Positions 26,972-41,226 of a DNA stretch of 64,000 bases are shown one piece after another. Origin of the DNA: Dimorphilus gyrociliatus (lineage: Eukaryota > Annelida > Polychaeta > Dinophilidae); assembly GCA_904063045.1 (NCBI GenBank), contig CAJFCJ010000032.1, forward strand, positions 124,001-188,000, in the 5' to 3' direction. The translations under genes were made by a program, and so were the position numbers. The notes below the pieces were generated by a model that saw only the letters and a list, made by a program, of their open reading frames with translations, made no database searches and was not told where the DNA came from. Numbering within the stretch: position 1 is the first letter of the stretch; the number at the start of each line of letters is the position of its first letter.

Positions 26972-27961
26972 ATTCAACTTTTCTTCAGTCACTCTAGTAA
27001 TAATGACGCAAGACGCCTTAATGTTAAATTAAACAAAAAAAAAACACAGTAACGCACAAAAAGAGTTGAAAAGGAGGAATCTTTGGGCGAAATAAAAACA
27101 AAAAGCTATATATTAATATAACAAAAGAAAAGGGAAACTGATGCTTCATATTTTATAGATATTAATCTAAAAATAGTAAAGTATTATATAAGAAATTTAT
27201 ACGCAAGTTTAAGCAGTAAAGATATAGAGTGGCTTTTTTCCCCCTCAATTATTGCACAGTTGCGTGATTGATCTATCTCGTGCCTTTTGTTTTTGATAGA
27301 TTCATTTTTTTTAGTCTTAAAGTATTATTATATCTATGGAAAAAATTGTATATTTTGTATTAAAAGAATAAGAGAGATCTATTCTAGTAAAAAGGAACTT
27401 TTAACCTAAAGGTTACTTCCGCGAAGAAAATAAATGATTATAACACAAAAAGTGGGGGAGACTAGACAAAAACTTCCAAGAAATATTTAATAATGAAACT
27501 GTTAAGGGAAAAAAAATCATTAGAATTTTCAAGCAATTAACAGAAATTTATTTACTTAATTATTATTTTATGGATAAAACAATCAGTACAATTAACTTTT
27601 AATCTGTTATGATCATTTTTCCTGATTTACCTGCCTAACCCACTTTCTCTCTCTCCCCTTCCCTCCCTCCTGCCCCCGGCAATCTCTCGCTCTCTTATCA
27701 CTCGCTATTTTTGTCTGGTATTTAAGGTTAAGAGTTCTTTTTTTGTTAACAATATCTATTTTCTCGGTAAGTACTAAAAACTATTGAACACAGTTCAATT
27801 ATCGATTGTAAAAGAGAGAATGTTCAGAGAAAACGTGTTCTTCAAAAACCTTTTAATTACCGTCAGATCAATCACATACATTCTTATCGCTTAAAACAGG
27901 AAAAAAAATCAATTTCCAATGTTAATTAAGAAAAAAAACAAGGCTACAACAATTCATTTTC

Positions 27962-28011
27962 TACAAACAAAAAGAAAAATTCGAGTTTTATTCATTCTCT
28001 TTTTGTTTGTA
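27962..28011. repeat. 14-bp perfect inverted repeat
   Basis: TACAAACAAAAAGA at 27962-27975 is repeated in inverse at 27998-28011 around a 22-nt spacer. As RNA it could form a hairpin with a large loop. It lies about 160 bp upstream of the receptor exon. Confidence 0.8.
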
Positions 28012-28167
28012 TTTCTATTAAAAATGATTGTTTATAAATAAAACCGTCTTTTCGTAAACACGATGTAGACTAGCTGAGTACATTCATATTATCATAGTTT
28101 CTCCTAAACGTTATATAAATGACGGCTCTTTCAAAGGTATATAAAACTCTGGGCGTCTTATTACTAG

Positions 28168-29438
28168 AATCCTTATCTTTTGCTGATAAGTAACTCATCC
28201 AAAAGTATTCACCGTCCAAGAGCGGATAACGTCTCAACTATCGATAAAGTGTGCGCGTTTGGTATGAAAAAGGATCACTGTGACAGATGGAAAACTTGCT
28301 GTAGAGATGCTATAAAATGTTGTAAGCTTCAAAGAAAGGCTAAAAACACACCTGACTCGTGTCACGCCATTTGGGATGGATATAAATGCTGGAATCAGCA
28401 GAAAGCTGGCCATCATACTTATCAGCAATGTCCCGATTTCGTGCCCAATATGGTAACTACCAGTAAGTACCTTATCAAATAACAAACCATTACATTGTCT
28501 AGATGAAAAATATACCAACTTCCTGCTAATATCGTCCTCTTTCATTAGTATTTTCTTTACCAAATGGAGTATTTATACACGAAAGGAAAATTAACTAAAA
28601 CGTCATCCATCTGTCTTTGAGTATTAGCCAAAGGTTAAATCGGGTGGATATAGTTAATAACTTTTTAAGTTGTATGAGAAGTTGAAACGAATGTTGGTTT
28701 ACTTTATTCGAGTTTCCACTATAAATCTACATAGTATTTAAAAAATTTACAAACTCTTTAATCTCTTTATAATAAACGATAAGGCAGATGTAGCCGTAGC
28801 TTAAGGTCAATCAGTAAAAACCTACAGAGGAATGTTAATTAGGTAATTGTCGACAACTCAAGGCAATTATTTCTAATGTATAAATACATTATTTAATAGG
28901 CCTAATCTTATTTATATCATGTTTTTTTTTTCAATCATTAAATTGTAAATATTTTTACTAATAAGCTAAAGTATATAACATAGGATGCTTGTAAGTGTAA
29001 GCGTATAGAGAGACAATTCAAACTTCCGGTTTAGAGGACAGTACCTTTCTTCTTTCTATCTTTTAAAAATTTTTAAAAAGAATGTGAGCTATTGTGTTGC
29101 TTTTTCATATTCTTTTTATTTAAGTGGAATAAGACAAGGCAAAGGGCTAAAAAAAGCTTATGTACTTTACTTGTACGATTGTAGACTATACAGTATAATA
29201 TATTCTCAGTAGCTATTAATAAAAATACACTATACGCTTGCATACTAATACACTTATATAATATATAAGAAATGTATAGTATCATTCTACGATTAATAAG
29301 TATATATAAGCGATACATATTAAAAGTATAACATTTCTTTAGATATGTCTATAAATACAATACCAGGCAATCACTAATTATAGAAAGGTAGTATTTTTTT
29401 ATCGTAGCAAATAGAGAGATTATTTAAAAGTATATATA

Positions 29439-29486
<48 letters not shown>

Positions 29487-32400
29487 TATAGTAGGTCAAG
29501 AAAGTTGTAGCTTAGGCCTCCAATAAATATAGAAATTGTAGATAAAAATACATTTTCTTGGCCATTTAGGAGGAAAGCTTTTCTGCTTTAGAAAGAAAAT
29601 AAACAATTAATAAATAAGCAAAACAATTATCTTGCTCGATTCCCCCCTCCCCTCCCTCTCTCTCTCTCTCTCTCTTTCTAAAAGTACTTATGGAATATTT
29701 ATGCTTAGATACATATTTTTTTAAAACCTTTGAAGTATACTATTTAGTATGTTATCTTTTATTAATAGGCCTGTGTTAAACAATTTTCAATCCCTCTTTG
29801 AATATTCACGCTTTTCGTATCAAATTTTTATCTTAATACTGATTATAAAACTTAGCACTCAATGCAATAAATATTTTCACAGCTAGTCGACAATCTTTTA
29901 GCTTCTATGAATATTAGATAGGCGGCAATTTTCAATAGATTAATAAGTAGGTATTTTATGATTTCTCTCAGGTGCTATTGTTTACACGCTTAATTGACAG
30001 TTGAGCACCTCAAGATGATGACGTAAGTAAAAAAATATAACAAGTCCCGTACACCTTTGAGCGTGCTTAATTATATTTTCATATTGAACGAGACGGGTAG
30101 GTCTATTAGAAAGAGACGCGAAGAAGAGTAAGAAATAAGCATAATAGATAAATAGGTAGATAGATAGCTAAACAAAGAGGAAATAGGAAAAGAAAGGGAG
30201 AAGTGATTTTCGACAGAGAGGGGGAAAAGTTAGCGGCTTTCTGTTGCGAAAGCGTCTGAGTAAAGAGAGAAGAGAATCAACTGATTTCACTTTAGTTCCG
30301 CAAGCTTTCACTTAAGATAAATAGTACATGCGGTAATATATTGTTACATGCACTAGAAACAGGGTCTTTTTTTTTTTAAAAAAAAATGAAAAAAGCTTTC
30401 TCTCCATAATGTTATAAGCTTTCAGAAGCTGTAATTTCTAGTCGGTCACGTGACAAGTTTCTTTAAAAAAATTATCGATTTTTTCGTAAGCCTTTGTAAA
30501 TAGAAAGCAGACTAGTTAAGAAGTGAAGCTAATATGAATATATAAACTATACAGTATATATATATAGACATGTATATGTGTTGTCAATTATGTAATTAAA
30601 AACTTGAAAACTAACAAAGAAGCAGTAAAGGAAAAAGAAAACATTTATTAATCAATGTTCATACATTTTTTAAGAGGAGAGGGGAAGAAAGAGAATAATT
30701 AATGGTGAAATTATTTTTCTTAACGAAACCACAAAAAAGTTTTCTTCTTCCTCTTTTCTACAACTCTTTTCTTTTGTCTCTGCGAACTTATAAGGCAGAA
30801 AGTTTGTTTCCACTTTGTTATAAATAGAAACAATATTATGGAATAAAGAGGGAATAGACAAACCTCTAAAAATAAATAATAAAAAAATAAAAGCTATATT
30901 AGAAAGCAATCTTAATTGCCTTTATTGATGAGTTTTATTTAACCAATTAAAAAACTTCCTTCTTACAGAACGTGCTGAGAAAACCTGTTTGGTAAATGCA
31001 ACTTGGCTAAAGAAAAAAAAACGTCCCTGGACTGATTACACTTCGTGCCTAACTAAGGATGAGACCATCATATCTGGTTACATTAGTTTGGGTGCCAGTA
31101 TTGCCAGTATTGTCTGCCTAGTGCCAGCCATAATTATTTTTTGTATTTACAAGTAAGCAAATTATATCTACCTTTTTATATGTTAAGATGGAACCAAAAG
31201 GTAAATTACTCTTTTTTAACATTCAGAGATTTGAGAAGGCAAGATAGAGTCAAATTACATATTCATTTCTTTGTGTCATTGATTGCTTATTCAACAACTA
31301 ACATCCTGTGGACAACACTTGTTCATTTGGATATGTTACTGAACGAAAGATATTCGGAGACAGCTTTTCAAAGAAATCCGGTAATTAATTAATTAATTAA
31401 GCAATTATTCGAAAAAAGAGCGCGTAACTCCTCAAATTAAAGAAGATGTTGAAAGAGCTTATTTTTTGTTTTTCCTTTTTTTACGTGTCTATTTTTAGGT
31501 TTGGTGCCGTCTTTTGTCCTATTTCAAGATATACTTTATGGCGTGCATATATTTATGGATGTTTTGCGAAGGATATTATCTGCACAGACTCATCACGCAG
31601 GCTTTTGAGCCACCGAAAACACTCCTGCCACTATACTTCATAGGCTGGGGTCAGTATATATATTAGAATATATGTATACTGTATATATACTATCTATCTT
31701 TACTGTATATACAATATATATATATATACAGTGTATATATATATATATATGTATTGAAGAGGTACCAGTTATTAAGCTCTATTTAAAGTATAAATTATTC
31801 ATTGCGTTAAAAATATTTTTCCTCATTCCCACTCAAATTCTAAACTGTCTGCTAGCTGCCTATCTCTAGATAGAGTTAGCTGGCTCTTCGTATTTCGTCT
31901 ATCTTGTTTCTCTTTTTTGTAATCCTTTTTCCTTTCCATTTCTATCTATTTTATTCAGACACTCGCTGACTCGTTCGATCTTACGGTTCATCATCTCCTA
32001 TCTTAGACTTTCACTCGCTCTTTCTCTTTCTCTCTGTCTCATTCTCTTTCTCTTTTCATCTCCAGCCTATTTCCTCTTCTTCTCGCCCTGTCTAAAATTT
32101 CCCTTCGACTATTCCGCTCTACTTATATGCTTCATTTGTTTCCTTTCTCATTATATCTACTTAAAACTATTATATTACAATTTTTATTCTAACAGGATTC
32201 CCAGTTTTCGCGGTAACCGCTTACGCCATCATCCGGGCTGTGTTGGCGAACGAAAGGTACGTTTCCCATTATCTTTTTACTATTTACCGTACAATTAACA
32301 GATAATTTGTCACAGTTGTTGGGCACAAAGTTACGGAAATTATCAATGGATTTATTACGTTCCAAATTTATTGTGTCTAACGGTTCGTTATAAAGACGAC

Positions 32401-33267
32401 AAAATAAAAACATCCCTCATTTTAACCAAAGACAACAACTGTTTTTATATTTCTAAATACTTTTCACAGATTAATCTCATCTTTCTCTGCAATATCCTTA
32501 GAATTCTGCTATTTCAATTGCATTCGCATCCACACGAGCCGTCTAATTTCAGGTAGTGACTTTGATTTTTAAGGAGAAACGTGATATTTAAAGGAAAACA
32601 TTTATTTATTTTTATAGACGAGGATTAAAAGCCGCTTTTATGTTGGTACCTTTATTTGGGCTACAATTTTTTCTAACAATTTATAATCCTCCAAGAGGCG
32701 CAGCAGGAAAAGAGATTTATGAAGGCGTGCACGTTTTCGTCACTAATTCGCAAGTAAACCGAAGCAAAATACTTTCTATGAATGAAATTAGTAGGACATG
32801 CAATGTGTAGGCTGGGACGATATTTCTTATTCTCAGAAACCTAATTAATTCTCTTCTATTTCTTATTATTAACTTTGTTAGCGGCAAACTTTTACTTTTT
32901 CTCTCCTATATCTCTTTAGGATTATTTTTCCCTCAAATGTTTTCTTCTCAATTATCATCAATTATACCCTATAACTCTTTCTCTTCCACTTTTCCCACAG
33001 GGCATTTTCGTCTCCCTTATCTTCTGTTTCTTCAATAGCGAAGTGATGACACACCTAAGAATCTCTTGCCCTTGCTGCAAGGCGCCCAGAAGAGATAGTG
33101 CTTACCAAAATACGCAGATTAGTCATTTTGACTCTAGGCCCAGTATTAATGGAACTGGAAATGGAAATGGAGCCGGTAGTAACCCCAGTATTGAAATGCA
33201 TGAAGTTAAGAATTATGAATTCAAAAATGACCAGTCTAAAAAGCAAATGGGAATTTTAAAGCATTGA
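28168..33267 (+). CDS. Secretin-family (class B1) neuropeptide/hormone GPCR
   Basis: Nine exons: 28168-28462, 30969-31152, 31227-31380, 31499-31649, 32196-32256, 32316-32382, 32470-32552, 32618-32753, 33001-33267. The first encodes the extracellular hormone-binding domain with its cysteine framework and the DSCHAIWDGYKCW signature, followed by CLVNATW. Seven transmembrane segments follow; diagnostic pieces are RVKLHIHFFVSL (TM2), YLWMFCEGYYLHRLI (TM3), YFIGWGFPVF (TM4), CW in the second extracellular loop, LVPLFGLQFFL (TM6) and SQGIFVSLIFCFFNSEV (TM7). CEGYYLHRLI and the loop sequences resemble calcitonin/DH31 and PDF receptors, but the ligand cannot be assigned. It should act at the plasma membrane, usually through Gs/cAMP. 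The N-terminus is incomplete here: no ATG precedes the first exon in frame, and a signal-peptide exon is proposed at 22701-22760. The 87-nt intron 32383-32469 is in frame and stop-free. Confidence 0.92.
29431..29488. repeat. (TA)n array with TATACTGTATA
   Basis: TA array of about 58 bp inside the second GPCR intron, interrupted near its left end by CTG so that it reads TATATACTGTATATA. Confidence 0.95.
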
Positions 33268-33803
33268 AATGTTTACAATTAAAATATATAGTATATACGT
33301 ATTCCCTTGTTTCTTTCTCGATTGGTGTCGTTCTTATGAATTCTCAATTTGGTCGTCTTGCAGAAGAGCAAAACATTTCTATTAACAATCATAAAAAATG
33401 AGACTAAATCATAAAAATGTCTTTAATTCCTTAATGAATATAAAAGGTATATGCATGTACAGTATGTATTACTATATATATATATATATATATTACACCT
33501 ACAAGTTAAGCCCCTTCATACTATATATACATATATTAGTATATATACATGTTTTATTTATATAGAAATTGGAAAATACAAAAGTATTATATTGCAATTT
33601 TTTGATGTACTGTGTACTTTCTTACTATCTTTTTCATTAACTAATATACTCTTTTAATTTTATTAAAAATTAATTCTGACTACTAATATTATAATATTCA
33701 AAGAATCTAATAATCATTAATTAATTAACTGATTAATAAAAAACATTAAAAAAAAAAGACACTAGATGTAGAACGAAAAAAACCATTAACCAATGGGGGA
33801 ACA
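33268..33803. other. Convergent 3' regions of GPCR and beta-tubulin
   Basis: About 0.5 kb of A+T-rich DNA between two converging genes, probably both 3' untranslated regions. A short (TA)n run lies at about 33475-33493. No other signal seen. Confidence 0.6.
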
Positions 33804-35294
<1,491 letters not shown>

Positions 35295-35453
35295 TGTTCT
35301 CTTTTGTATTGTCTTTATCTTTATAATAAGCACTGTTATAAAAATCTGATTGTTTCAAAGTTATAAGAAACACTGTCTACTATCACTAACGAGAATAATA
35401 ATAGATATATATATATATGCGTATATATGCGGCGAGAAACTGATAACAATTTG

Positions 35454-35461
35454 CTTATATA
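35454..35461 (-). promoter_or_regulatory. Candidate TATA box of the beta-tubulin gene
   Basis: TATATAAG on the minus strand, set in CCTCTATATAAGCAA, 160 bp upstream of the tubulin ATG. The spacing allows a 5' UTR of roughly 130 nt. The (TA)n run just downstream makes chance occurrence possible. Confidence 0.35.
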
Positions 35462-37751
35462 GAGGACTTAATTAGAGATAAAAAAAAAACAGTCTAGTTA
35501 ATTGCAGTTGGTAATTTTCCTAAATGACATTTATTTATTCTTGTTGTATTTTATACTCAGCTCAAAATGACCCCTTTTCATGTTATCAATTGCGGTTTAT
35601 ACTATATACTTTTAACACATTTCTGCCAAACACAGCTTCCTGTGGGATTAATAGGAAAACCCTTTTCAAATGTAAATCTTTCTTGCCTAGAGAATAGACG
35701 CTTAACAACTTTATCAACAAATTGGAAGTGCGTATAATTAGATATATTCATCAATTTTGAATTTTCGAATAATGAAAAAAAGATAAGGAATTCAATCAGA
35801 CGAAAAGAGTCGAGAAGGAGGAAAAGAAGAGCGAGAAAGAAGGAAAAATAAGGAGCATTTTTATTTATTTATTAGATTTCCATGATAATTGATCTAATGA
35901 TCAATTTCTGAGCTCTATCACGACTTTCATACATTACTATAGAAAATAGATTAATTTCTTGTAAATAGACTTTAAATAATATTTATGTATCAGAGTTTAG
36001 AACATGATTGAAATAGAGACAGTGGAATAAATATACTGTACACAGAATATACAAAGTAAGACGGGACAAACTAGTGTAGGCGGAAGAAGAAATGGAATAA
36101 TAAAAAAGTAGAGCACAATCTTGAAAACAGCCCACAGTTATTGTCAATATGTAATATTATATATTAAATGTGTATAAATACCCTTATCTTAATTAATTAA
36201 GAAAGAACCGAGAGATGGCAATAGTATCGTGTGTAAAAAATGAGTCGGTGGAAAGCCTATAAGATTAGTAGTTCCAATTGCCGTTTCAATATTTGCTTAT
36301 CACTTCGGTTATTACAATGTGAGCTGGTGGAATAAAATGTATGCTAAGAATCTGATGCTCATAAATAAGAATAGAATGAAATAGAGAAAAAAACGAAGAA
36401 AAGGAAGAGGCAGAAAGCGTAGAGAGTGTTACATCCCTTAGCTCTCTCTCTCTCCCTCGCTCTTTTACACGTATACAGACACACAGGAGACAAAAAGAAG
36501 AGACAAGAATTGGTAATAGAAAGAAAACTACAAGTCATTAAAATATGGACTACTGATCTGAATTTTTATTTTCATTTAGAATTTTCTATACAAAATATAA
36601 TCTCTATAAAAAATGAATATATATTATTTATTAGCCTCTCCAAAACAGCTTTGTATTTTCTGTCTTTCCTATTTATGAACACTTCAATACAATATATAGA
36701 GCTAGATCAGCTAATTAAAATAACTGTAGCGCCACCTAGCCAAGTATCTAAGGAAACCGCTTCAGTTCACACACCATCCAAGAGCGCTTGAGTGGTTAAC
36801 TGGTTAATTAAGAACAGGTGAGTTAAATCTTATTAAAACGAACTTTTCTAACACGTCAGAAGGAAGGAGACAAACTCGCTTGTCAAAGTTGGCAGTTTTT
36901 TTTCCCACGCGTCATTCTCTAACTAGTCGTATCTTATATAAGATTTCAGCAAGGTCAATGTAACTGATATTCGAAAAAAGGCTAATTTGAATTGAATGTT
37001 TAACTATTTACATCATTTTTTGTGCGCTATTAATCAAATGGAAATAGTGTTGGAACGTAATCAGAACAGTTGAAGTCACTTCTAACTGGCTTAGAAAAGC
37101 ATAATTAATAGGTATTAACCAAATATTAGACATCGCATAACATTCAAAAAACCGACATTAATCTCACTCATTCAAAAAGTAGAACTTATTGTTCGTGCAC
37201 TTCGATTTTCTTTTGTCCAACCGAATTGCTTATAGAGAGACGCCTATGAATAGTATAAGCCTACACAGAACGTTGTTTGGTCATGTTTGTTTCTCTTTTT
37301 CATAATTTCCTTTTCATAAGTACAAGTCTACTGGATTATAGATTAATTAAAGATTGGTGTTTTCTCCTTTTTAAATATGGAATGAAGAATAAGAATGAAT
37401 TATATTAATATATTCAAATTGAACATATTAATTTTATCTTTTATTTTCTCTCTTTGTGAATTTATTTGAAGAATTTCAAAATTTTTGGCGGTGATTGACA
37501 CTTTATTCAATAACATAAATTGCTAGGTTAATACGTGGCTAAGGGCCGAATAAATCCGGATTTAAAAAAAAATAAATCAAAGGAAATCACTTAATTCCCG
37601 GCAGTTTATACTTTTTTTCTATTATTTGCTTAAGAATATAATGCTCTTCATACTCTTCACTCCGTAATCTTACTTTGTTTTTGTTTCTTCTCTTAAAAGT
37701 ATTCTTTAGTATTGTAGTTACTATCATTATTTTCATTTTTAAACAGCAAAT
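35462..37751. other. Divergent intergenic region, beta-tubulin to CIMAP
   Basis: About 2.3 kb between two divergently transcribed cytoskeletal genes. It contains a minus-oriented CTCF-like motif at 36728-36738. The 121-codon frame starting at 36426 reads through a CT-rich tract and shows no domain, so it is not called. Confidence 0.5.
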
Positions 37752-38679
37752 ATGGGAGGATACGAATACACGAAACCTAGACAACCTATTATGGCTGAAT
37801 ATAATAGCCCAGGTCCTGCAACTTATTCCTTGCCGTCTACCATTGGTTCGCAAAGCCATGATTTTACTAGAGAAAAAAGACCGTCTTGGAAGTTTGGTAT
37901 AAGGCATGGAAAACTGTCTACCAATTCTAGTCCTGGACCTGTTTATTCCTTGCCATCAGAAGTAACTAGAACAGGTAATTATTTACAAGCTCTTTCTTAA
38001 CGACATGTTCCATTATTTGCATGAATAATTTGCAATTGAGATTAATAATTCTACTTAACCAGGAAAGGACGGGGCGCCCTGTTTTACACAGAAGTCTAGA
38101 CCGAAAACACCAAAGACATTTAAAGCGCCTGGAGCGGGCTCTTACTCGCCTGAGAAATCTGGACCTTCGGCTTCACCAAGGGCACCAGCCTACACTATGG
38201 GAAGCAGAACCAAAATGAGAAAGGAGGATAAGAACCCTGCACCCAACAACTATAGCTTACCTTCGCTCTTGGGTAGATCGATCGAAGCTGGAAAGGAACA
38301 AGCTCCAAAATTTAGTTTATATTCTAGACCAAAAATAGGAGGCTTTGATGAAGATCTGCAAAAAACACCTGGACCTGGAAATTATAACGTAACTGATCCC
38401 AATGTTTTTAAGTCTAGAGAGCCGTTATACAGGTACAAAACAATTGAATATCCAATTAAAGGTAATTATTTGCAAAACAATTATCTAAAAAAAAATATCA
38501 AACACAGCATGACAAGCAGACATGTTCCTCCTGGTGATGCAACAAGAAAGCCAGGACCAGGTCAACATTCTCCAGAGAAAGTTATTATTCACAAGAAACA
38601 GGCGCCAGCCTTTTCTTTCGGCATTCACCACAGTCCTTACACAGTTCCTGCAATTTTCGCTGCAGTTGACGAATGTTGA
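37752..38679 (+). CDS. cimap1: CIMAP/ODF3-family SHIPPO-repeat protein
   Basis: Three exons (37752-37974, 38063-38432, 38508-38679) give 765 nt, 254 aa, the same length as human ODF3/CIMAP1A. Repeated proline-glycine motifs mark the family: SPGPATYSLPS, SPGPVYSLPS, APGAGSYSPEKS, APNNYSLPS, TPGPGNYNV and KPGPGQHSPEK, near the expected spacing. The end, FSFGIHHSPYT, also matches the family. These proteins bind along axonemal microtubules and sperm outer dense fibres. The last intron was placed by comparison with ODF3: without removal of 38433-38507 the frame stays open but carries 25 foreign residues. AG lies five nt before the ATG after a T-rich run, so an upstream 5' UTR exon is likely. The neighbouring divergent beta-tubulin may be co-expressed. 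Confidence 0.92.
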
Positions 38680-39467
38680 AATAAAGATAAAACTTAAACA
38701 AGAACAAAACAGAACAAAAAGCAAAGTGATATTCATAAAGATGAAGATGGAGAAGAGAATATGTGTGGTTTTCATATATTAATAAACAGTATATGTAACT
38801 TTTATTGTAATATTATTTTTAATTCGTTTAAAGAAGTAAAACTTAGAAAAGAAAAATATTTTTCCTCCTTGAGCACACCAGCTAAAGTATTAAAAAAATA
38901 AGTATTAAAATTCCCTATGGCATTTTTTTATTGTCTGTCTTTTATTGTTTATTTGGTTATTTTTTGTTTATTTCTTCGCTTTGTTCTTTCATTTATTATA
39001 AAAACTATGCGTTAATATATTTCACTTGCTGATAAAATGTTTGGTTTTTGTCTTCCTATCAGTCTATCTGGCTGTCTGTCGGCGTGTCTTTCTCTGTGTG
39101 TGCGTGAACGTCTCTCTCTCTCTCTCTGTCTTTAAAGTAAATATGTTACTTTTAAAGCACTGTGATCATAATACAAAAAAATCTTGCAGATATAATTTAT
39201 TGATGAAATTGGAAATGAAATTTATCGATTAGGTAATCGATTATATCGGAATTTAATTGACGGTTGCGAAGCTCATTATATGGTTAACATTTTAAGAAGT
39301 GATTTTAAGTAGATATTCTTTAATAAAAAGTAAAGTAATAATAGAGATTTATGAAAGAGAAAGAGAGAGAAAGAGGGGGAAGGGGAGAGAGGACAGAGAC
39401 TTTGCGCAAAGGGAATAGACCAACGGCTTTTTTCAATATTATTAAATGATCAATAGGTTTGCTTTAG
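38680..39467. other. Intergenic region, CIMAP to anoctamin
   Basis: About 0.8 kb with the CIMAP 3' UTR, T-rich and CT-rich tracts. No gene is seen; the 68-codon frame at 39026 has no domain. Confidence 0.55.
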
Positions 39468-39474
39468 TATAAAA
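39468..39474 (+). promoter_or_regulatory. Candidate TATA box of the anoctamin gene
   Basis: TATAAAA within AGTATAAAACATAG, 102 bp upstream of the anoctamin ATG, a spacing that fits a short 5' UTR. Confidence 0.4.
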
Positions 39475-39575
39475 CATAGCTATTCACCTTTCCAATATAC
39501 CAAGGGTGTGTGTAAGAGTGCGCGTGTATATGAGTTATATACCTAACTACTGAGATCTTCCCAAAAAACGACGTT

Positions 39576-41171
39576 ATGTCATACAACTCCAATGGTAAGT
39601 TGTACTTTCTTCCTAATTGTTTTAAAGATATACAACCTATAGTCCGTGAACGTTTTCAATATAATGAATCTATCAATATAAATCTATTCATAGCTGAATT
39701 CTTTCAAGTAAATTTATGATGGTTTCGTTGAAATCGCCATTCTCTTTTATTATTATTATTATCTTGTTAACTATAACTTTAACATCTTTTCCACTTTTAC
39801 TGTCTTGTCTAATTAAAAATAAGGTAACTAAAAGCAAAAAAAAGGCGTAAATACGCCATTAAGTTCTTGTTAACCTTCTTTATCATTTATAAAAGAAAAT
39901 TGAATTATTACACATTTCGTTGTAGTGTTAATTTATTCATAATTAAAGAAACATAGCCGAGTTGATCATTTTTCTAAAATGACTAAAATAAAAAAAGCCT
40001 AAAATGACTTATTCATAGGAAATGGGTGGGTAAAAGAGCCTAGTGGGAAAAGACATTTCGTATCCTTCTGAGAAAAGGCAATACTCGCCCCGTTTCCGGA
40101 TCTTTTCATTTTATACAATTTATCAATTTTCAATGAATTATTTAATACTCAATATTATAATGGTAAACATATTAAATGTATTCTTTAATTATATTCAATT
40201 AATGAATTCAATCGAGTAGTTTGAACAAGGGTGATGTTTTTTGATGATTTTACAAAAAGAAAGGGAGAATCCATCTATTAAATGACATTTTAATACAGTA
40301 TTTAACTTCTTTCTGTTAGTAACGGACATATCTAAGTATAGAAATTCATACAGGGATGTAAAAGAGGGAGGTGGGAAGGCCCTCTCTTACTTTTTTTCTT
40401 TGCAATCTCTCTCAATGACTAAGCAAATCAAAAAAATTTTCATCTATTCCACTCCTATTTTGCTAATAAGCAAAACGGCTATGGAATAAGCATTATTTTC
40501 TCTATACGCCATCTACAGGTGATATATTTTCTTCTGAAAAAACTTATTTTTTTTTCTCTATCATCGTTGCGAAACCTAGATTATATTTTTTTGATAGGCC
40601 CGTCCTAAATTGCCCATACCACTGACAGATATTATAGATTAGCCTTTACATACGATAGTCAAAAGAGTTTTTTGCTTCAATATAATCTTTTCGCGTCAAA
40701 GATAGAATAATACTTAAAACCTGCAAAATGAAAGCGCTTTTAGGCGTCTAATTAATACTTGGAGCTTCTAAAAAGAAAACAATAAATCTGGCAAATTATT
40801 TTGATTGTTGAATGACTAAAACATAAAAAATAATGGTTGTAATTTACATGTAAATATTGATGACAGCTAGAAGATCGTGCGTTAAGTGTTTGACAATTTG
40901 CTGCTGTGGTAGGTAACAGTTTCAAGTAAAAATCCTTTTGAATTAGAAGTCTATACAAAAAATGTATACAGTATAAATAGAATGATAATATATAAAATAA
41001 GTTTGAGAAGAAGGTAAGGAGATAGATTTAGAAACAGAATAAAATAAAGGAATGTATTAATAATAGAGAAAAGTGTGTCTTTTTCAATATTAGTAAATAG
41101 ATACAACGTAATTCTATAAGTATATAATGTTTACTTTGTATAGTAAAACTTAACAAGTTTATTGTTCTGCG

Positions 41172-41226
<55 letters not shown>

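Larger units (their letters stand above)
22761..28167. other. Gene-poor block, possibly first intron of the GPCR gene
   Basis: About 5.4 kb with no confident coding exon. Notable contents are a possible two-exon minus-strand ORF (25805-26971), an AG-rich tract at about 26.48-26.58 kb, and a 14-bp perfect inverted repeat at 27962-28011 just upstream of the receptor. Confidence 0.5.

Noticed and set aside
28119-28167. ATG at 28119 with a 31-nt intron as the receptor's first exon
   Set aside because: The smallest secure introns here are 58-59 nt, and the result is a poor signal peptide.
36426-36791. 121-codon plus-strand ORF
   Set aside because: Starts in a CT-rich tract, has no recognisable domain, and ends across a CTCF-like motif.
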